The position numbers and the translations under genes were made by a program. 64,000 nt of DNA from Euborellia annulipes (lineage: Eukaryota > Arthropoda > Insecta > Dermaptera > Anisolabididae): the NCBI GenBank assembly GCA_023213315.1, contig JAKCPI010007874.1, forward strand, positions 1-64,000, in the 5' to 3' direction. Below, in pieces: positions 1 to 11,999 of the stretch; positions within the stretch are counted from its first letter, which is position 1; each line of letters begins with the position of its first letter. The notes under the pieces were generated by a model. The model made no database searches. It was not told the DNA's origin and saw only the letters and a list, made by a program, of their open reading frames with translations.

Positions 1-12
1 CCAATAATAATT

Positions 13-87
13 ATTGTAGTAAGGAAGAAAGAAAAGAGCGATTGCAGCTAAGTTTATTTCGCTCTTTTCTTTCTTCCTTACTACAAT
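13..87. repeat. perfect 29-bp-arm hairpin flanked by direct repeats
   Basis: Arms 13-41 and 59-87 are perfect reverse complements around a 17-base loop. The sequence AATAATAATTATT occurs at 3-15 and again at 114-126, so the block looks like a small inserted element with a 13-bp duplication. The arms are purine/pyrimidine biased. Confidence 0.7.
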
Positions 88-126
88 ATCTATTCAGCTA
101 TCCACCTCACTCCTAATAATAATTAT

Positions 127-1956
127 TTTTAATCGAATTTAGTTGAATGACAATTTATTTGACAAGAGATTTGATTAAAAATTTTTCATTAAAAAATTTG
201 TATATAGCCTACTAAATAAACATTATACGTATTTATAAACAAATTTATCACTAGCTAGAACCATAAATTCAAGAGTTCAATTGAAATTTCATTAATATTT
301 TGGCAGTTTTTTGAAATATGACACATATAAGTGTACTTATTAATATTTCAAGAGAACGTAATTATCTAAAAAACTTATCTTAAATTGAAACAAATAAAAA
401 CTCATCACTCTTATAGATATAACATAAGTAAGGATAATTATAATGTCTATCTTTTATATTATCTAGGTTTCTATTCCCAATTTTTTTGTCCCACAGAGAC
501 CCAAATAAATCACAGTTGACCCGAAATCAAGACGTCTTAGAGAGGTCTAGAATAGGGTGTTTATCTGTTTTTTCAGAACTCTTGCACATCCCGGAAATGT
601 CTCGACCCGTTTTTTTTTTATGAGTCTCATAGGCTTTGACAATTAAAGAATATATATTTACGATACAATAAATTATCAAAGCATAAAATTAATAATATCA
701 AGGGGCATTCAATTGATTTTAAATAAATTTTCATTTTACTGCCTGGTATTCGAAGTCATACCCCTAGGTTTTTAAGGATATCAATATTGATAGTCTCTAA
801 TATAATGGCCACGAAAAGTTTACAGATAGGAGGAAGGAGAATTCGTACATTTTGATAGTAGTTTTGATGGTAGTTTTCACTTAATTTTTTTTTTTTTTTT
901 TTTTTTTAATTAAAATTAAATAAGCTAGAGTAAAAGCAACTTTGAGTGCTGAGAGGGATTTACAAAAGTAGAAAATTGTGGCGATTAAAAAAAAATTCAC
1001 TCTATTGGTTCTAAGCAGCCATACCCAACCATTTCACCTTCTGCACCCTATAAAATTCTTTACGAAACTAAAAAAACATTTTTTTTGAATACACTTGAGC
1101 TGTAGCAGAGGTAGAGTATTAAGTATCAGGAGTACTTGTTCCAAGCGAAAAAAATTATTTCTGTAGAATTGACTTTCAATCAATTGATATGTCTGACATC
1201 TATCTGTATTATATTGTTCTCACTGATTTTAAAAGCAGTGAGCTTTCTGAATGCTGTAAATTCGACCAGTAGTTTTATTTTTTAAGAGTGTCCATAGAAT
1301 TGATAATTAATTTATACCTTAGTTTCCCAAAGAAAAACAAATTAATTAATTTAAATATAATACATTAGAAATAAAAAACGTTTTTTTCGGTCACATTAAA
1401 ATAATTAAGTTTTAATTACGATAAAAACCCATTACGAACGCCCAATAGTTTAAGAAAATTAATTGGTTGGCCACATTTCCAATTAAGGAAGTAAAGGCGT
1501 AAATAGATGGTGCAGGAGCTAGCTTTCATTGGGGTGAGTGGCCAAGAGAAACAGGGTATTAAACATTGATTAGTTTAAAGATTAAATAAATAAAATAATT
1601 TTTTTAATATTATAAAATTTTTTTATGTCATATTTTTTTGCATATGTAGTCTATAGATTAAATGAGGAGAGTAAGCGAGATGTAAGAATTTTTTTTTTTG
1701 AAACAAAAAAAAAGTTATTACAGTCTAGATGTATAATATGTTATTATTAATGAAAAAAAAAAAGGAAATAGAAATAGGAAAAGAGAAAAGTATAAATAAA
1801 AAAACACCGTGAGAGTAATAAATTTTAGAAGAGAGATAAATAATTAAAATGTAAAATAAATAAATAAAATAATTAGCTCCTAGAGGAAAAAAAAAATCTT
1901 AAATATAAATAATTTATTTTTCAAAATTTTAATGGGTTAGAATTTTTTTTTTTTTA
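127..1956. other. AT-rich pb intron, little recognisable
   Basis: The stretch is low GC with many A/T runs, including a long T run at about 885-907. Bases 705-820 resemble a decayed minus-strand SINE with a Ser/Leu-type tRNA head (compare 22390-22556). I see nothing else. Confidence 0.5.
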
Positions 1957-2160
1957 AACATTCACATTTTTTTCTCATTCACACTCACATACACACACAC
2001 ATTCACAGTCTTTTCGGCAACATAGGCCATTTAAGACTTTTAACGATACTCGGCATTTGGTATCCAACCTTAAATAAAATCATCGGACTACCTGAGGTCC
2101 GAACCCGCGACGTTCGGTATAGAAGGTAGGCACGCTGCCAACTACACCAAGCCCCGAGGG
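1957..2160 (-). mobile_element. tRNA-headed SINE, type B
   Basis: Read on the minus strand: a tRNA-like head with A box (GGTGTAGTTGGCAGCGTG) and B box (CGGGTTCGGACC), then a body, then the shared tail module (GGCC...TGCCGAAAAG), a TG-rich microsatellite and a 3' A-rich end. The flanks repeat TAGAATTTTTTT (about 1938-1950 and 2162-2173), a LINE-type target duplication. Confidence 0.85.
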
Positions 2161-4030
2161 CTAGAATTTTTTTATTTGCATAAAGTTAAGAGAAAATTTT
2201 CAAAACCTTGGCAAGCTTTGTGAATTATTAACATTCAAAGAAGCAAAGAAATATGAATATCTAATGTTTATTTCATTTTCTCGCTGATTTTACTTTTTTT
2301 TAATTCAAAAAGAAAATGAAAATTTTAGATATAAAATATCTAATGTTTCATAACTGTTACTACTACAAATCTGAGTGAAATAGTTTAAAACCCTCAATTG
2401 AAGTTTATTAGAAGTGAAGCAACTGGCCCTAAGAAATGTAAAAATATTTTTCATAATTCAAACTAAACTCAAACAATGCTTTTGTGTCTATTTCAATAGA
2501 AAAAAAAAACAAAAAAACAATCACTTAGACTTGTAGTATAATTACAAAACGTAAAATGATTTTTTAATATGAAGAGTGATTTGGCTTTACATTTACAATA
2601 TTTTCATTTCTCAGCAAATGGAAAGAAAGTTATAAGAGATTTAAAAGGGTCTACTTTTCTCAAAAAATTTTCCAGGCTTAACATCCCAAGGGGGCAAATG
2701 ATTATCAAGTCGGTTGCCGCTACTGCGGTATTGTATGTTATACTGTCAATAAAACTGCTCCTCTCAAATATAATCTCAAGCCCTCTCTAATATTTACAGA
2801 AAAAATATTTTTTTATTAATATGATCATCTTTTATGGTATAGATCAAATGAACTTTGAAAATTTCTTTAATTTGAATACGGAAGTAAATTTATTAATTCG
2901 GTCAAAAATTGTGTTTATTATGAGTTCAGCTAGGAATAGATTCTCGATCGATTACCATCGGTGTTGCCACGTGACTTTCGCGGGTTATTATTTATTTATA
3001 CTATTGAGACTAAATTATATGTGTTAGGTCATAAGAAATAAAAAACAACTATAAATTATCACCTAAAATAGTATAACTATATTATCAACGAGAAAAGTTA
3101 GTTAACGTATCAAAACTGTCAAAAGTGATAATATTAAACAAAACAATAAAGTTTTATAATTCACTTTCTAACACGATCAACACCAAATTCATAAATAATT
3201 TAATATTTATTAAACACTTGATTATTATTTACCTTTAAAAAGGATAAAATAAATTTTACTTATTATTTTAAAAGTTTGTAGACAATACCTCATCTCAACA
3301 GTAAATTGATAAAATTTTGAAATAGCAAGTCTATTATAGATAAAATTATTTTATTTGACCGTCTAAGAAATTTAATTCGGTCTCCTGATATTTATTGAAG
3401 ATTATATTAAGAAAAAATTAATTTTTAATAAGCTTGTTTTAAACTTTAGCAATGTCAATAGAAACTTGTTAATATTGAACCATTTTTGTTTGTGATGTGA
3501 AAACACTTCGAGCAATATTGATTATAATGATTATAACCTAGTAAAAAGGAGTATTCAAAAAAAAAAATTTTATCATAACATTTCAAATATCAGTCAAAAC
3601 TATATGGGCTATATATAGATATAAGCTTATAACTATGTATAACTTATAGGAATATAAATCGATTTCAATAAAAATTAATTTTAGAGAGTTTCCTATCTGA
3701 GGCTCACTTCTTGTGAAAAAATGTGAACGCCGTCCATGATCCCGAGTTTCCCGAACTGATTTTGGCATTTCTACCTTTTCCTTATGTCAGACTTTTTTTC
3801 TGTTTCTCAAGCATGAAGCAGGTCGGTCTTCTTTTACTCCGAGTCTTTTTAAAAAAAAGGTATAGAGATAAAGCCAAGAAAAATGAAGTAGTTATTCATA
3901 TTGAGTCAATAAAATATGAGTCTCTAAAGCATTATAGACATATTCAGTGACAATGCATGAACTATCGATTTCGAAGGTTTTGTTCTTGGTAAAGATGATA
4001 ATACCTGTCTTTTTATACAACATTATATTA
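2161..4030. other. AT-rich pb intron, nothing recognised
   Basis: Short AT-rich ORFs here show no family resemblance, and I see no repeat shared with the rest of the window. A short string near 2413 (GTGAAGCAACTGGCCCTAAG) recurs with changes near 57025. Confidence 0.5.
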
Positions 4031-4135
4031 TTATACAAGGATTTAAATTAATATTTATCGGTCTGATTGTGGTCCGAACTCACATCTCTTGGTTTTAAAG
4101 GTTTTCGAAGTTGTGGCTGTGATATGATTATAATG
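4030..4135 (-). mobile_element. SINE fragment, type B2 (Ser/Leu-type tRNA head)
   Basis: The stretch matches the core of the SINE at 22390-22556 (ATTTATCGG..TGTGGTCCGAAC on plus). It is decayed. Confidence 0.5.
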
Positions 4136-4164
4136 GAGAGATGGAGATATCAGCCAAATTAGAA

Positions 4165-4235
4165 TGCTCTAAATTCAATAAAACTCCCAGAATAAGACGT
4201 TTCAACCTGAATTTATTTGGCCATCTTCAGAAATT
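4165..4235 (-). repeat. Penelope-type hammerhead-like repeat fragment
   Basis: The minus strand reads CTGAAGA (4230-4224), a possible GGCC/GGUU stem, then GAAAC (4203-4199). The adjoining sequence matches the arm of the fold-back at 32518-32832 (ATAAAACTCCCA). Confidence 0.4.
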
Positions 4236-4594
4236 AGGAATTATACACATAATGCAAGTGCATAAGGATTTGTCAATAATAAAATTTATTTGCTTCATAC
4301 AAAATGATATGGCTTCTTCAGAGATAAATCAAATCAAATTGATATTTGTCAATATCTCTAACCTCTTGACCTCGGGGAAGGGGAAAGAATCTTCATTTTA
4401 ACTTTATTTATAAAATATATTAATAATTATCTAAAAACAGTTCTTGGATAAAAAGGTTGACTGAATTTAGTTGTTTTTGTTTATTTTCTGAGTGCAAGGC
4501 ATAGATTTGTTAGTTTTTGGAAAGTAGGCCACTGAATGGATAGGTTTTCTAGAAAAATTAGGCCTAATTGAAAATCTCCTTTAATATAATAAAA

Positions 4595-4745
4595 TATAAT
4601 AAAATTTCAACCTTGTAGCTCTTTTCTTTTCGTTCTTGAGTTATTTTGTCCACATACACATAGAAAGACCACTTTGTGGGACACACTTTTTTGGCCCAGG
4701 CCGTCTCAAAACGTATTTTTACAAATTTTTTTGCATCCACACAAG
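4595..4745 (+). repeat. HPC family fragment
   Basis: The stretch matches HPC positions around 7310-7430: TTTCAACCTTGTAGCTC, TTGAGTTATTTTGTCCAC, CACTTTTTTGG and CCTCAAAACG, in the same order. Both hairpin ends are missing. Confidence 0.7.
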
Positions 4746-6585
4746 ATTTTACCGGTAAAATAACTGGTGAATAAAAATTATTATCATAGTCAGTGGTTTT
4801 AGTTTGATCAGAATGACAATTTTTTAACATCGTTTGCCAGTTCCTACATTATTTCTATTACTTGATTCTGTTGTGTGTATAATGAGAATTTTTTTAAACA
4901 GCTCATTTAACAAATGTGCTTATTCTAATATATTTAATTATCTAAATAAGATTTGGTGGCTGTGAACGTAATAGATTTTGATAGGGCAGGTTCACCAAAT
5001 AAAAACCTTTTTTTTTTTTTCTCCACCCCGGGAGGTGTTAGATATTATTTTTAATTTTTCTTTTTCTATTCTAAAAAAAAATTAAAAAAAAGGTTGTTGT
5101 CGGGGGGGAAAAAAAAAAAATGTTTTTTTTTTAACTGACCCCCCCCCATCAATATTTAATTATCGTCCGTTCATAAGTAAATAGTAGATACAGGATTTTA
5201 TAAAATCATTGCTAGGAATGCTAATTAATTTTAATTAATTCACTGAGTTAGAGATAACAGGGTGGATTTTTTTTTTTTTTTTTTTTTTTTTGAATAATTT
5301 TCTCTTTTTTTTAATTAAAATGAATTTATTAACTCCAAACAGAAGAAATCGTGGCTTTTAAACTACTTTTCATTTTTTTATGGGTTGTTTTTCTTTTAAA
5401 TATAATAATCCACTATTGTGTATATTCGTATTTTTTTTTTTTAATTCCTTTGAGTAACTCAAGTCTATAGATTTTTTATTTTTGGTATATAATTCAGGCA
5501 CCTGAACCTCGCTCAAAGTAAAAAATAAATTTAATTAAAATCAATTAAAATGAATCAATGGATTCTTTTTTTTTTTAATTCCGAAATGTGATTTTATTAG
5601 TAAACTTTTTTGAGTATATATGGAAAAAAAATCTTCGAATTCAACGAGTTTGACATATACAGAATATGGATATTTTTTAAAATCATTGGTAGGAAGCGCA
5701 AAAAAATCTATTATTTTAGGAAAAAAGTCTATTTTTTAGCTAAACAATCTGTGAAAAGTCTGTTTTCGTCAACAAAGTCTTTAAAAAGTCGCTATCATCA
5801 ATTCGAAAGACTTTTGCCATCAAATTCTTTAAATAATAAATAAATAAATTTTTAAATAAGTAGGCCAATTACGATTGTAAATGATTAGACCCCCATTTAT
5901 TTTTATTTACGCTGTTTGATTTTATATTCTTTAATATCGATATACAGGGATATTTATAAATGTTTTATTTTGTTTGAGATAAGATCATTTTCATGTTAAT
6001 CTCGGGCCAAATAATATCTGATTTATTTATTCACTTTTTTGCTTTTTCAAATAAATAATATAAAGATATTCCTTTTCAACATCTTTTCATATTCACTTTT
6101 TAAAAAAAAAAAAGATGACCTAAAGATATTAAACGAGATAAAATAATCGATTCGAGGCAGTGGGGAAGAAAAAAACGAATGGAAGAATCGTAGTTTTATT
6201 AACCCGCAAATTTGATAGAGACGTTAATAAGTTTTCCAGATCTTATTTAGGAGAGCCAAATTGGACATTAAGGATTCTAATTTAAAGGATATGCTTTAAT
6301 TTTGTCTTTACTCTAATTTTTTATCACTTTGGAATCTAATCAAAGTCCAAATTTATAAAAGTGCTTTTTCAATTCCTCTTTCAATTTATGTACCTATAAC
6401 CAAATCATATCTCATTGAAAAATGTAATTTTAAGCCTTTTATTTAATTTCTTTGAAATGTTTCTACTAGTTTTTTTACTTCATTTCCATTTCTTTAAAGA
6501 ATTTTATAGAATGTTCTTAAATTCAATATAAAGAATTTCTGAATGCAAAATTGAATTTTTAATTAATAATAATTTAATACAGGAC
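4746..6585. other. AT-rich pb intron with homopolymer runs
   Basis: Long T runs occur near 5010, 5271-5291 and 5572. A G-run and a C-run at 5102-5108 and 5142-5150 could be ends of a decayed element. No gene or family was recognised. Confidence 0.4.
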
Positions 6586-6848
6586 GCCCGGGGGGGGGGG
6601 GGGGGGGGGGAGCGTGCTAACCTCGTATACCAAACGTCGCGGGTTCGGACCCCAGGCAGTCCGATGATTTTATTTAAGCCAATTGGATACCAGATGGCTT
6701 AAATAAGAATGCCTGGACCCTATATATGTATATTTATTCAATAACGGTTATCGTAAATGTCTTATATGGCCTGAGTTGCCGAAAAGACAGTGTGAATGTG
6801 TGTGTGAGTGTGAGTGTGAATGAGAAAAAAGTGTGAATGTTTTTTTTT
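6586..6848 (+). mobile_element. tRNA-headed SINE, type B, with poly-G run in the head
   Basis: The B box (CGGGTTCGGACC), body, tail module (GGCCTGAGTTGCCGAAAAG) and TG-rich end match other type B copies. The A-box region is replaced by a 21-base G run (6590-6610), so internal pol III promotion is likely lost. Confidence 0.85.
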
Positions 6849-6856
6849 ATAATACA

Positions 6857-7514
6857 GAAAAAATCTGGTGTGACTGGCGCACAGCACACAACTTTCTCTT
6901 ACCTTCGGTAATCGAAAGTTGTGTTCTGTGCTTGTCACACCAGATTTTTCGTGTCGACATATATTTAGTTCCCGACAGTACGGAACAATTGTATTCACTA
7001 TGTAAAATTTATAAGTATGGGAAAATATTTATATTTTGTTACCATGGGAACCATTTCTCCTATCTTTTCTATGAAATACAAGAGTAAAGTGGTCTTCAGA
7101 AGATTTCAATCGCAAAATGAGAATATACATTTTAAAGAGCATCTAAAAAATAATTGATTTATGAATTTAAAAAAAAATCGTTGGAGCAAATTTTGAGAAA
7201 ATCGAAAAAAACTGAAAAAGTACATCAGTAAAGTACTAGTACTCTTTGGCCGATTTTGTTCAAAAGCTTCGTGTCACGTCCCATGGGGGTGCCTAACCTA
7301 AATATAAAATTTCAACCTTCTAGCTCCTTTCGTTATTGAGATATTTTGTTCACAGACAGACACACAGACAGACCATGTCGCGAAAACCACTTTTTTGGAT
7401 TCAGGGGACCTCAAAACGTGAAGATCCATCAAAATCTCGACATCGAATTTTTGACATGAATCCAATACTTTCTCTCTATATATTTCATATATAGGGTAAG
7501 AGAAAGTAAAAAGC
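6857..7514 (+). mobile_element. HPC family, near-complete copy
   Basis: The left end is an imperfect palindrome of about 93 bp (6857-6949) whose arms begin AAATCTGGTGTGAC. The body contains GTACATCAGTAAAGTAC and an (ACAG/ACAC)n microsatellite. The right end is a second hairpin (CTTTCTCT...AGAGAAAG) with a TATA-rich apex. No protein is encoded. It is inserted next to the SINE at 6586. Confidence 0.85.
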
Positions 7515-7596
7515 CTTTTACAACAATTATATAATTCTATAAAAAAGGATAGTTTACTTTGATTACTCTAAGTGATATGGTAATAAATAAAAAAAT

Positions 7597-7852
7597 TAAA
7601 ATCTAGTGTGAATAGACGTATAGCATAAAACTCCTAGCTCCTACCGTCAGTAATTGAAAGTTGTGATTTGAGGGCAAAATGAAAATATACTGTACATTTT
7701 AAAGAGCATCTAAAAAATTATTGATTTATGAATTTAATACAATATCGTTAGAACCAATTTTGAGAAAAAAAAACTTGAAAAAGTATACATAAAGTACATG
7801 CAGTACTTGTAGTACTGTAGTACTTTTTAGTCGATTTTATTTAAAAGTTTAT
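7597..7852 (+). repeat. HPC family, truncated divergent copy
   Basis: The order matches HPC: a decayed left hairpin (AAATCTAGTGTGAATAG), AAAGAGCATCTAAAAAATTA, and a GTAC-rich stretch. The right third is missing. Confidence 0.7.
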
Positions 7853-7856
7853 TTTG

Positions 7857-8349
7857 AGGAATGGTAAATATTTTTAAGGGTAGGTAGCATAGACTAATTG
7901 CAATAAAAAATTCCATATAACACGTGACTAATTTTTAATGAGTCCAGAGATACAGCTGTAGGTATTACATCATTTGCTATGGGAATTTCACGTTTGTCAA
8001 CAGTTGTGTTTTGTTGTTGACATTGAATGTTTTCAACTGACATTGCGAATTGTTGGCAAGTCAAAACCTGCTGAGTATGCCGATATGGTAAATATATTCG
8101 GCATGTTTAAATGATACAGTAGAGTACAATTGGTCAACAAATCACAATGTCAGTTGAAAACATTCAATGTCAACAACAAAACTCAACTCTTGACAAACGT
8201 TACATTATCATAGCAAATGGTGTAATACCAAAAGCTGTATCTCTGGACTCATTAAAAATTGGACACATGTTATATGGAATTTTTTATTGCAATTCCTCTA
8301 TACTACCACCCCCTAAAATATTTACCATTTCTCCTGAAACACCCTGTAT
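7857..8349. mobile_element. fold-back element with about 190-bp arms
   Basis: Arms at about 7860-8052 and 8146-8335 are reverse complements (for example CAACAACAAAACTCAACTC against its partner near 8003). The right end finishes CTCCTGAAACACCCTGTA, a tip often seen in arthropod TA-inserting elements; the left tip is lost. A 76-codon ORF in the right arm has no recognisable domain. Confidence 0.75.
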
Positions 8350-9010
8350 ATTGAAATTGACAGATATAGATAAATAAAAGTAAAAATATACTTGAGAAAA
8401 ATACCGAAAAATACAATAGATTGGTGAAATTTTTATTTGAATTAAAAATCAGTCTCGTCATATCATCTCTTTGTTGAAAAAGTAAGCCAAACAGAAGAGA
8501 GTGAGGAAAGTTATTTTCTAGATCCCAAATGGGACCTGAATAAAATAAAGAGAGAACAGATGTTTTTAAATGGAAGAGCAAATGGTTCAAATATTTATTT
8601 TCCTGTGAAAAAAAAACAAGATTTTTTTTTTTTGCATTTATATAATGTTTAAACTTTTTGTAGATAGTTGCTACCTTTGATCCTTGTCTATAATAAGGTG
8701 AAAAATTACGTGAGTCCCAAGTTGGTCAACTTTGATCCCAATAGATAGCAAACTTTCTAGTTAAATTATTAACTTATTATTATTTTTTTTTTTGTTTTTT
8801 TTGTTTAAGCATGTAATAACATGGAGCAAAATTAGTACTAAAATATTCATCCCACGCTATATCTGATTCCTCTTTTGATATTTGAATCATTTATTTTCAA
8901 AGCAATCAATATGAAGTCTATATAATTGCAAATTTTTTTCATGCAAAAAATAATCTTTAAAGAAATAATGTTTTATTAATATGGACTAATACCCTATTGG
9001 TGACTAAATT

Positions 9011-9227
9011 AAAGTGACCACATTTTCATTGAGACAAACTGGGACAAATGGGATGAAATCGGCCGAAACTGTATCGGAAAAATCATTCGACCTTTTTTTT
9101 TTTAGTAAAATTTTTCCCTTATGCGAAAAATCATTTGACCTTTCTCTTAGCATACGAGTCTCGTCCGCAGGACAGTCCTCCAAAAAGAGGGACTGCCCCC
9201 TTAAAATCGAGAAGTCTGGTCACCTTA
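9011..9227 (+). mobile_element. TIR element (GTGACCA ends) with inserted hAT-like fragment
   Basis: The ends read TAAAGTGACCA and, reversed, TAAGGTGACCA. Near the right end is GGACAGTCCTCC..GGGACTGC. The middle (about 9055-9165) matches the hAT-like element at 9636 (CGGCCGAAAC, AAATCATTTGACC), so one element is nested in the other. Confidence 0.6.
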
Positions 9228-9509
9228 GCCTAAATGGCCGAAAAAGACATTAAATAAATGTAGAAGCATCAATCAAAAATAGTAATAGGTCTAGTCTGAG
9301 GTTAAAGCTTAGGGAATCGCACATAAGCCAGACATAGCCAAATGTTTGGAGAAATAAGTTTGTGTTTGGTTGCCTACGTAAATAATATTGAACGGATTTA
9401 TATATATCATAACATGAGTCGGGTACCAAATATTATTTATCTCTTAAGGGTTTAAAAGAATGTATAATAATCTTTTTTTATTGTTATCGTCAAAGTCTTA
9501 TATTTTATT

Positions 9510-9616
9510 TTGGTATCCAAATGGCTTAAATAAAAACATCGGACTGCCTGGGATCCGAACCCGCGACTCGCGGTATAGAAGGTTAGCACGCTAACATCTA
9601 TACCAAGCCCGAGGGC
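9510..9616 (-). mobile_element. SINE type B, head and core only
   Basis: The A/B-box head and the first body segment match 2045-2160. The tail module is missing. Confidence 0.75.
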
Positions 9617-9635
9617 ATATTTTTAGCGTTTTATT

Positions 9636-9982
9636 TAGGAATTGACCGAATATTCGGTTTCGGTTACGGTTTCGGCCAGTTCCGGCCAAAAAGTAGCCAA
9701 AACTTTCGGCCGGCCGAAACCTGAGTCTGAAAAGATGGGATGAGACTCTCATGCAAAAAAAAAAGGTCAAATGATTTGCACTTGAGGGAGAAAAAATTTA
9801 GTCTCCCTAAAAAAAAGGTAAAATGATTTTCACGGGAGAGGAAAAAAATTTCTAAAAAAAAAAAGGTAAAATGATATAAATTTTTTATAGGAAATACAAG
9901 TTTCGGTTTCGGCCTAAACTAAGGTTGAGGCCGAATATTCGGTTTCGGTTTCGGCTGAAAATCTTGTTTCGGTCGGACCCTA
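9636..9982 (+). mobile_element. non-autonomous hAT-like element with 8-bp TSD
   Basis: The flanks are identical 8-mers GTTTTATT at 9628-9635 and 9983-9990. The terminal repeats read TAGGAATTGACCGAA and, from the right end, TAGGGTCCGACCGAA. The interior is rich in TTTCGG/CCGAAA subrepeats. An 8-bp duplication is the hAT hallmark. It has no transposase ORF. A second copy is at 53939-54319. Confidence 0.85.
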
Positions 9983-10189
9983 GTTTTATTTATTCACAAG
10001 GCAAGAAAGCAACACCAAGCGCCTGTTCACTCAGACAACCCGCAACACCCTTATTAAGAAGTTTCAACACAAATTGAATCTTAATCAAATTTCCACTACT
10101 TTTGCTGAAATATTTAGAAAATTTTCTAACCAAATTAACATTCAGTAATTATTAGCATTGTTGAAAAAATATTATCTTAAATTTGTTTA

Positions 10190-10350
10190 AGGTTTTTATG
10201 TTACCTGAGGCCATTTAGACCCAGTCCCTATTTATTTCAATTGATTGGTATCCAATTCAATTGAAATAAATTTCTCGCCTGGGACGGGATACCCATCCTT
10301 GACCTTTTGCTTAAGAAGCTAATGCTCTATCTCTGAGTCATAGGTCAAAG
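10190..10350 (-). mobile_element. SINE type A2 fragment
   Basis: Tail module (GAGGCCATTTAGAC), the paired ATTTCAATTGATTGG / CCAATTCAATTGAAAT body, and a head resembling a GGCTCAGAGGTAGAGC-type tRNA. Similar copies are at 29961 and 30165. Confidence 0.75.
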
Positions 10351-10953
10351 TAAAGATAGAAGAATTAATAAAGCTGAATGTTGTCTTAATAGGAAATAAA
10401 TAACTTTAAAAAAAAGCAAAGATTGTTGTATATTTTTCGTCATCATAATAAATTTCCAATTCATATATATTACCTATAATTTACATATTATATACGTATT
10501 TTAGGAATCTAATGACTTCTCCAAAGATAGAAGACTAAATCCAAAAAAAATGAGCCTCTGAGAAATAAATAGAGGCCTTTATCGATATATTAAAATTGAA
10601 AGCCTATTTTCCTTTAATAGATTATCATTAAAAAATATCTTAATCGTTTAAGAACTGAATTGAATATAAAATAAAAATTAACAGCTTTACAAATTGATTA
10701 ATTGATTTAAACTTTCACGATTATCGTTATTATTGTAGAAATAGAAGACATCTTTTTTGGCTTAAATCGTTTTATTTAAACGGATATTGGCATTAGGCCA
10801 CCAGCCATTTTTGCCACCGATATAACCGTGCTTTATTTTAGCAAATAATTATACAATAAAATGTATTAGTAATAATAACATACAACGATTCGGCTGCTAA
10901 TTATGGGAACGTCACCAGGCAGATGCATTCAGTTTGAATATTGAACACTAACT

Positions 10954-11378
10954 CAGGTTCTCTAAAAACAGGCGTTAAAATTTAAAATAAACAAATGGGT
11001 GTTAAAAAGTAATATAAAAACAATCAGCGTTAAAAAAAATACTATTCAAAATCACTTGCTTGCCTCGAATAGCTATTCTGTAAACAAAAATTTAAAGCCA
11101 AAGCGTTAACATTTAGTAAATAGTGTTAAAAATTAATACCATGTCAAGGAGGTGCCTTTAATATTTTAACGTAGTGTTTAAAATAAACATGGCGTCCTTA
11201 ACCTAAAAAGTAAGGTTATGATTTTGATAGCTTTGAAATAAAAGCAACATGTTAACGTCGCTGTTAAAACTTTGTTTAGAGAATAGTTTTTTTTTAAACG
11301 CTGATTGTTTCTACATTACTTTTTAACACCCATTTATTTATTTTAAATTTTAACGCCTGTTTTTAGAGAATAGAGCTG
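10954..11378. mobile_element. long-TIR MITE (family D), 3-bp TSD
   Basis: Terminal inverted repeats of about 75 bp (TTCTCTAAAAACAGGCGTTA inward). It is flanked by ACT on both sides (10951-10953, 11379-11381). It is 425 bp long with no ORF. A close copy is at 42518-42940. The 3-bp duplication would suit PIF/Harbinger- or CMC-type elements, but the superfamily is uncertain. Confidence 0.8.
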
Positions 11379-11431
11379 ACTGAGAGATAGGTTTTATTTA
11401 CATGCATGGTATACAAATAAAACCTAAACCG

Positions 11432-11611
11432 CTCTCGGGCCTTGGTGTAGTGGTTAGCGTGCTGGCTATTTGTACCAAGGGTCGCGGGTTTGCATCCCGT
11501 CCCAGGCTAAAATTTATTTCAATTGAATTGAATACCAATCAATTGAAATTAATAGGCACGAGGTCTAAATGGCCTCTGATGCCGAAAAAGACCTTAAATG
11601 AAATAAAAAAA
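11432..11611 (+). mobile_element. tRNA-headed SINE, type A1
   Basis: A-box-like GGTGTAGTGGTTAGCGTGC and B-box-like GGGTTTGCATCCC form a tRNA-like head. A body with inverted ATTTCAATTGA motifs follows, then the tail AATGGCC..GATGCCGAAAAAGACC. Copies: 34927, 48236, 56262. The flanks resemble each other (AAACCTAAACC / AAACCCTAGCC). Confidence 0.85.
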
Positions 11612-11999
11612 ACCCTAGCCCCTCTGGTATTATTATGGGAGTTTTTAATTATAGACCACATTTGTTTTATTTATTAAAAATATAAATACTGTACAACGTT
11701 TCGAGTGATTATTCTGCAGTCGTTTTTAAGTTTTCAATATTTAAAGTGAATGCATCTACCTGACGGCTACAGAATTAGCAGCCGAAACGTTGTATTTTAT
11801 TGTAATTAGTAACACATTTTATTGTATTATTATTTGCTAAAACAAACCACGATTTAAGCAAAAAACTGTCTTCCATTTCTAGTAGCTTTACAAATTTATA
11901 AAACTTAAACATAAAAAATATGGTAGCCTACAGTAGGCCTATATACAAGTATTTATGCTGGCGTGGTAATTCGTCCATCAGCAAGACTTATGTAAAATA

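Larger units (their letters stand above)
10745..11880. repeat. fold-back repeat split by two younger insertions
   Basis: Arms at about 10830-10950 and 11730-11844 are complementary (for example GGCTGCTAATTA against TAATTAGCAGCC-like sequence at 11776), with outer homology near 10750 and 11865. Between the arms lie the element at 10954-11378 and the SINE at 11432-11611. The right arm carries AGCAGCCGAAACG, a hammerhead-like 3' half. Confidence 0.65.

Noticed and set aside
2080..2160. tRNA gene
   Set aside because: A and B boxes are present but no cloverleaf; the same block recurs with a body and poly-A, so it is a SINE head. The same applies at 9541, 46990 and 57960.
8147..8377. 76-codon ORF
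   Set aside because: It lies in one arm of a fold-back element, and the other arm is not open in the matching frame.
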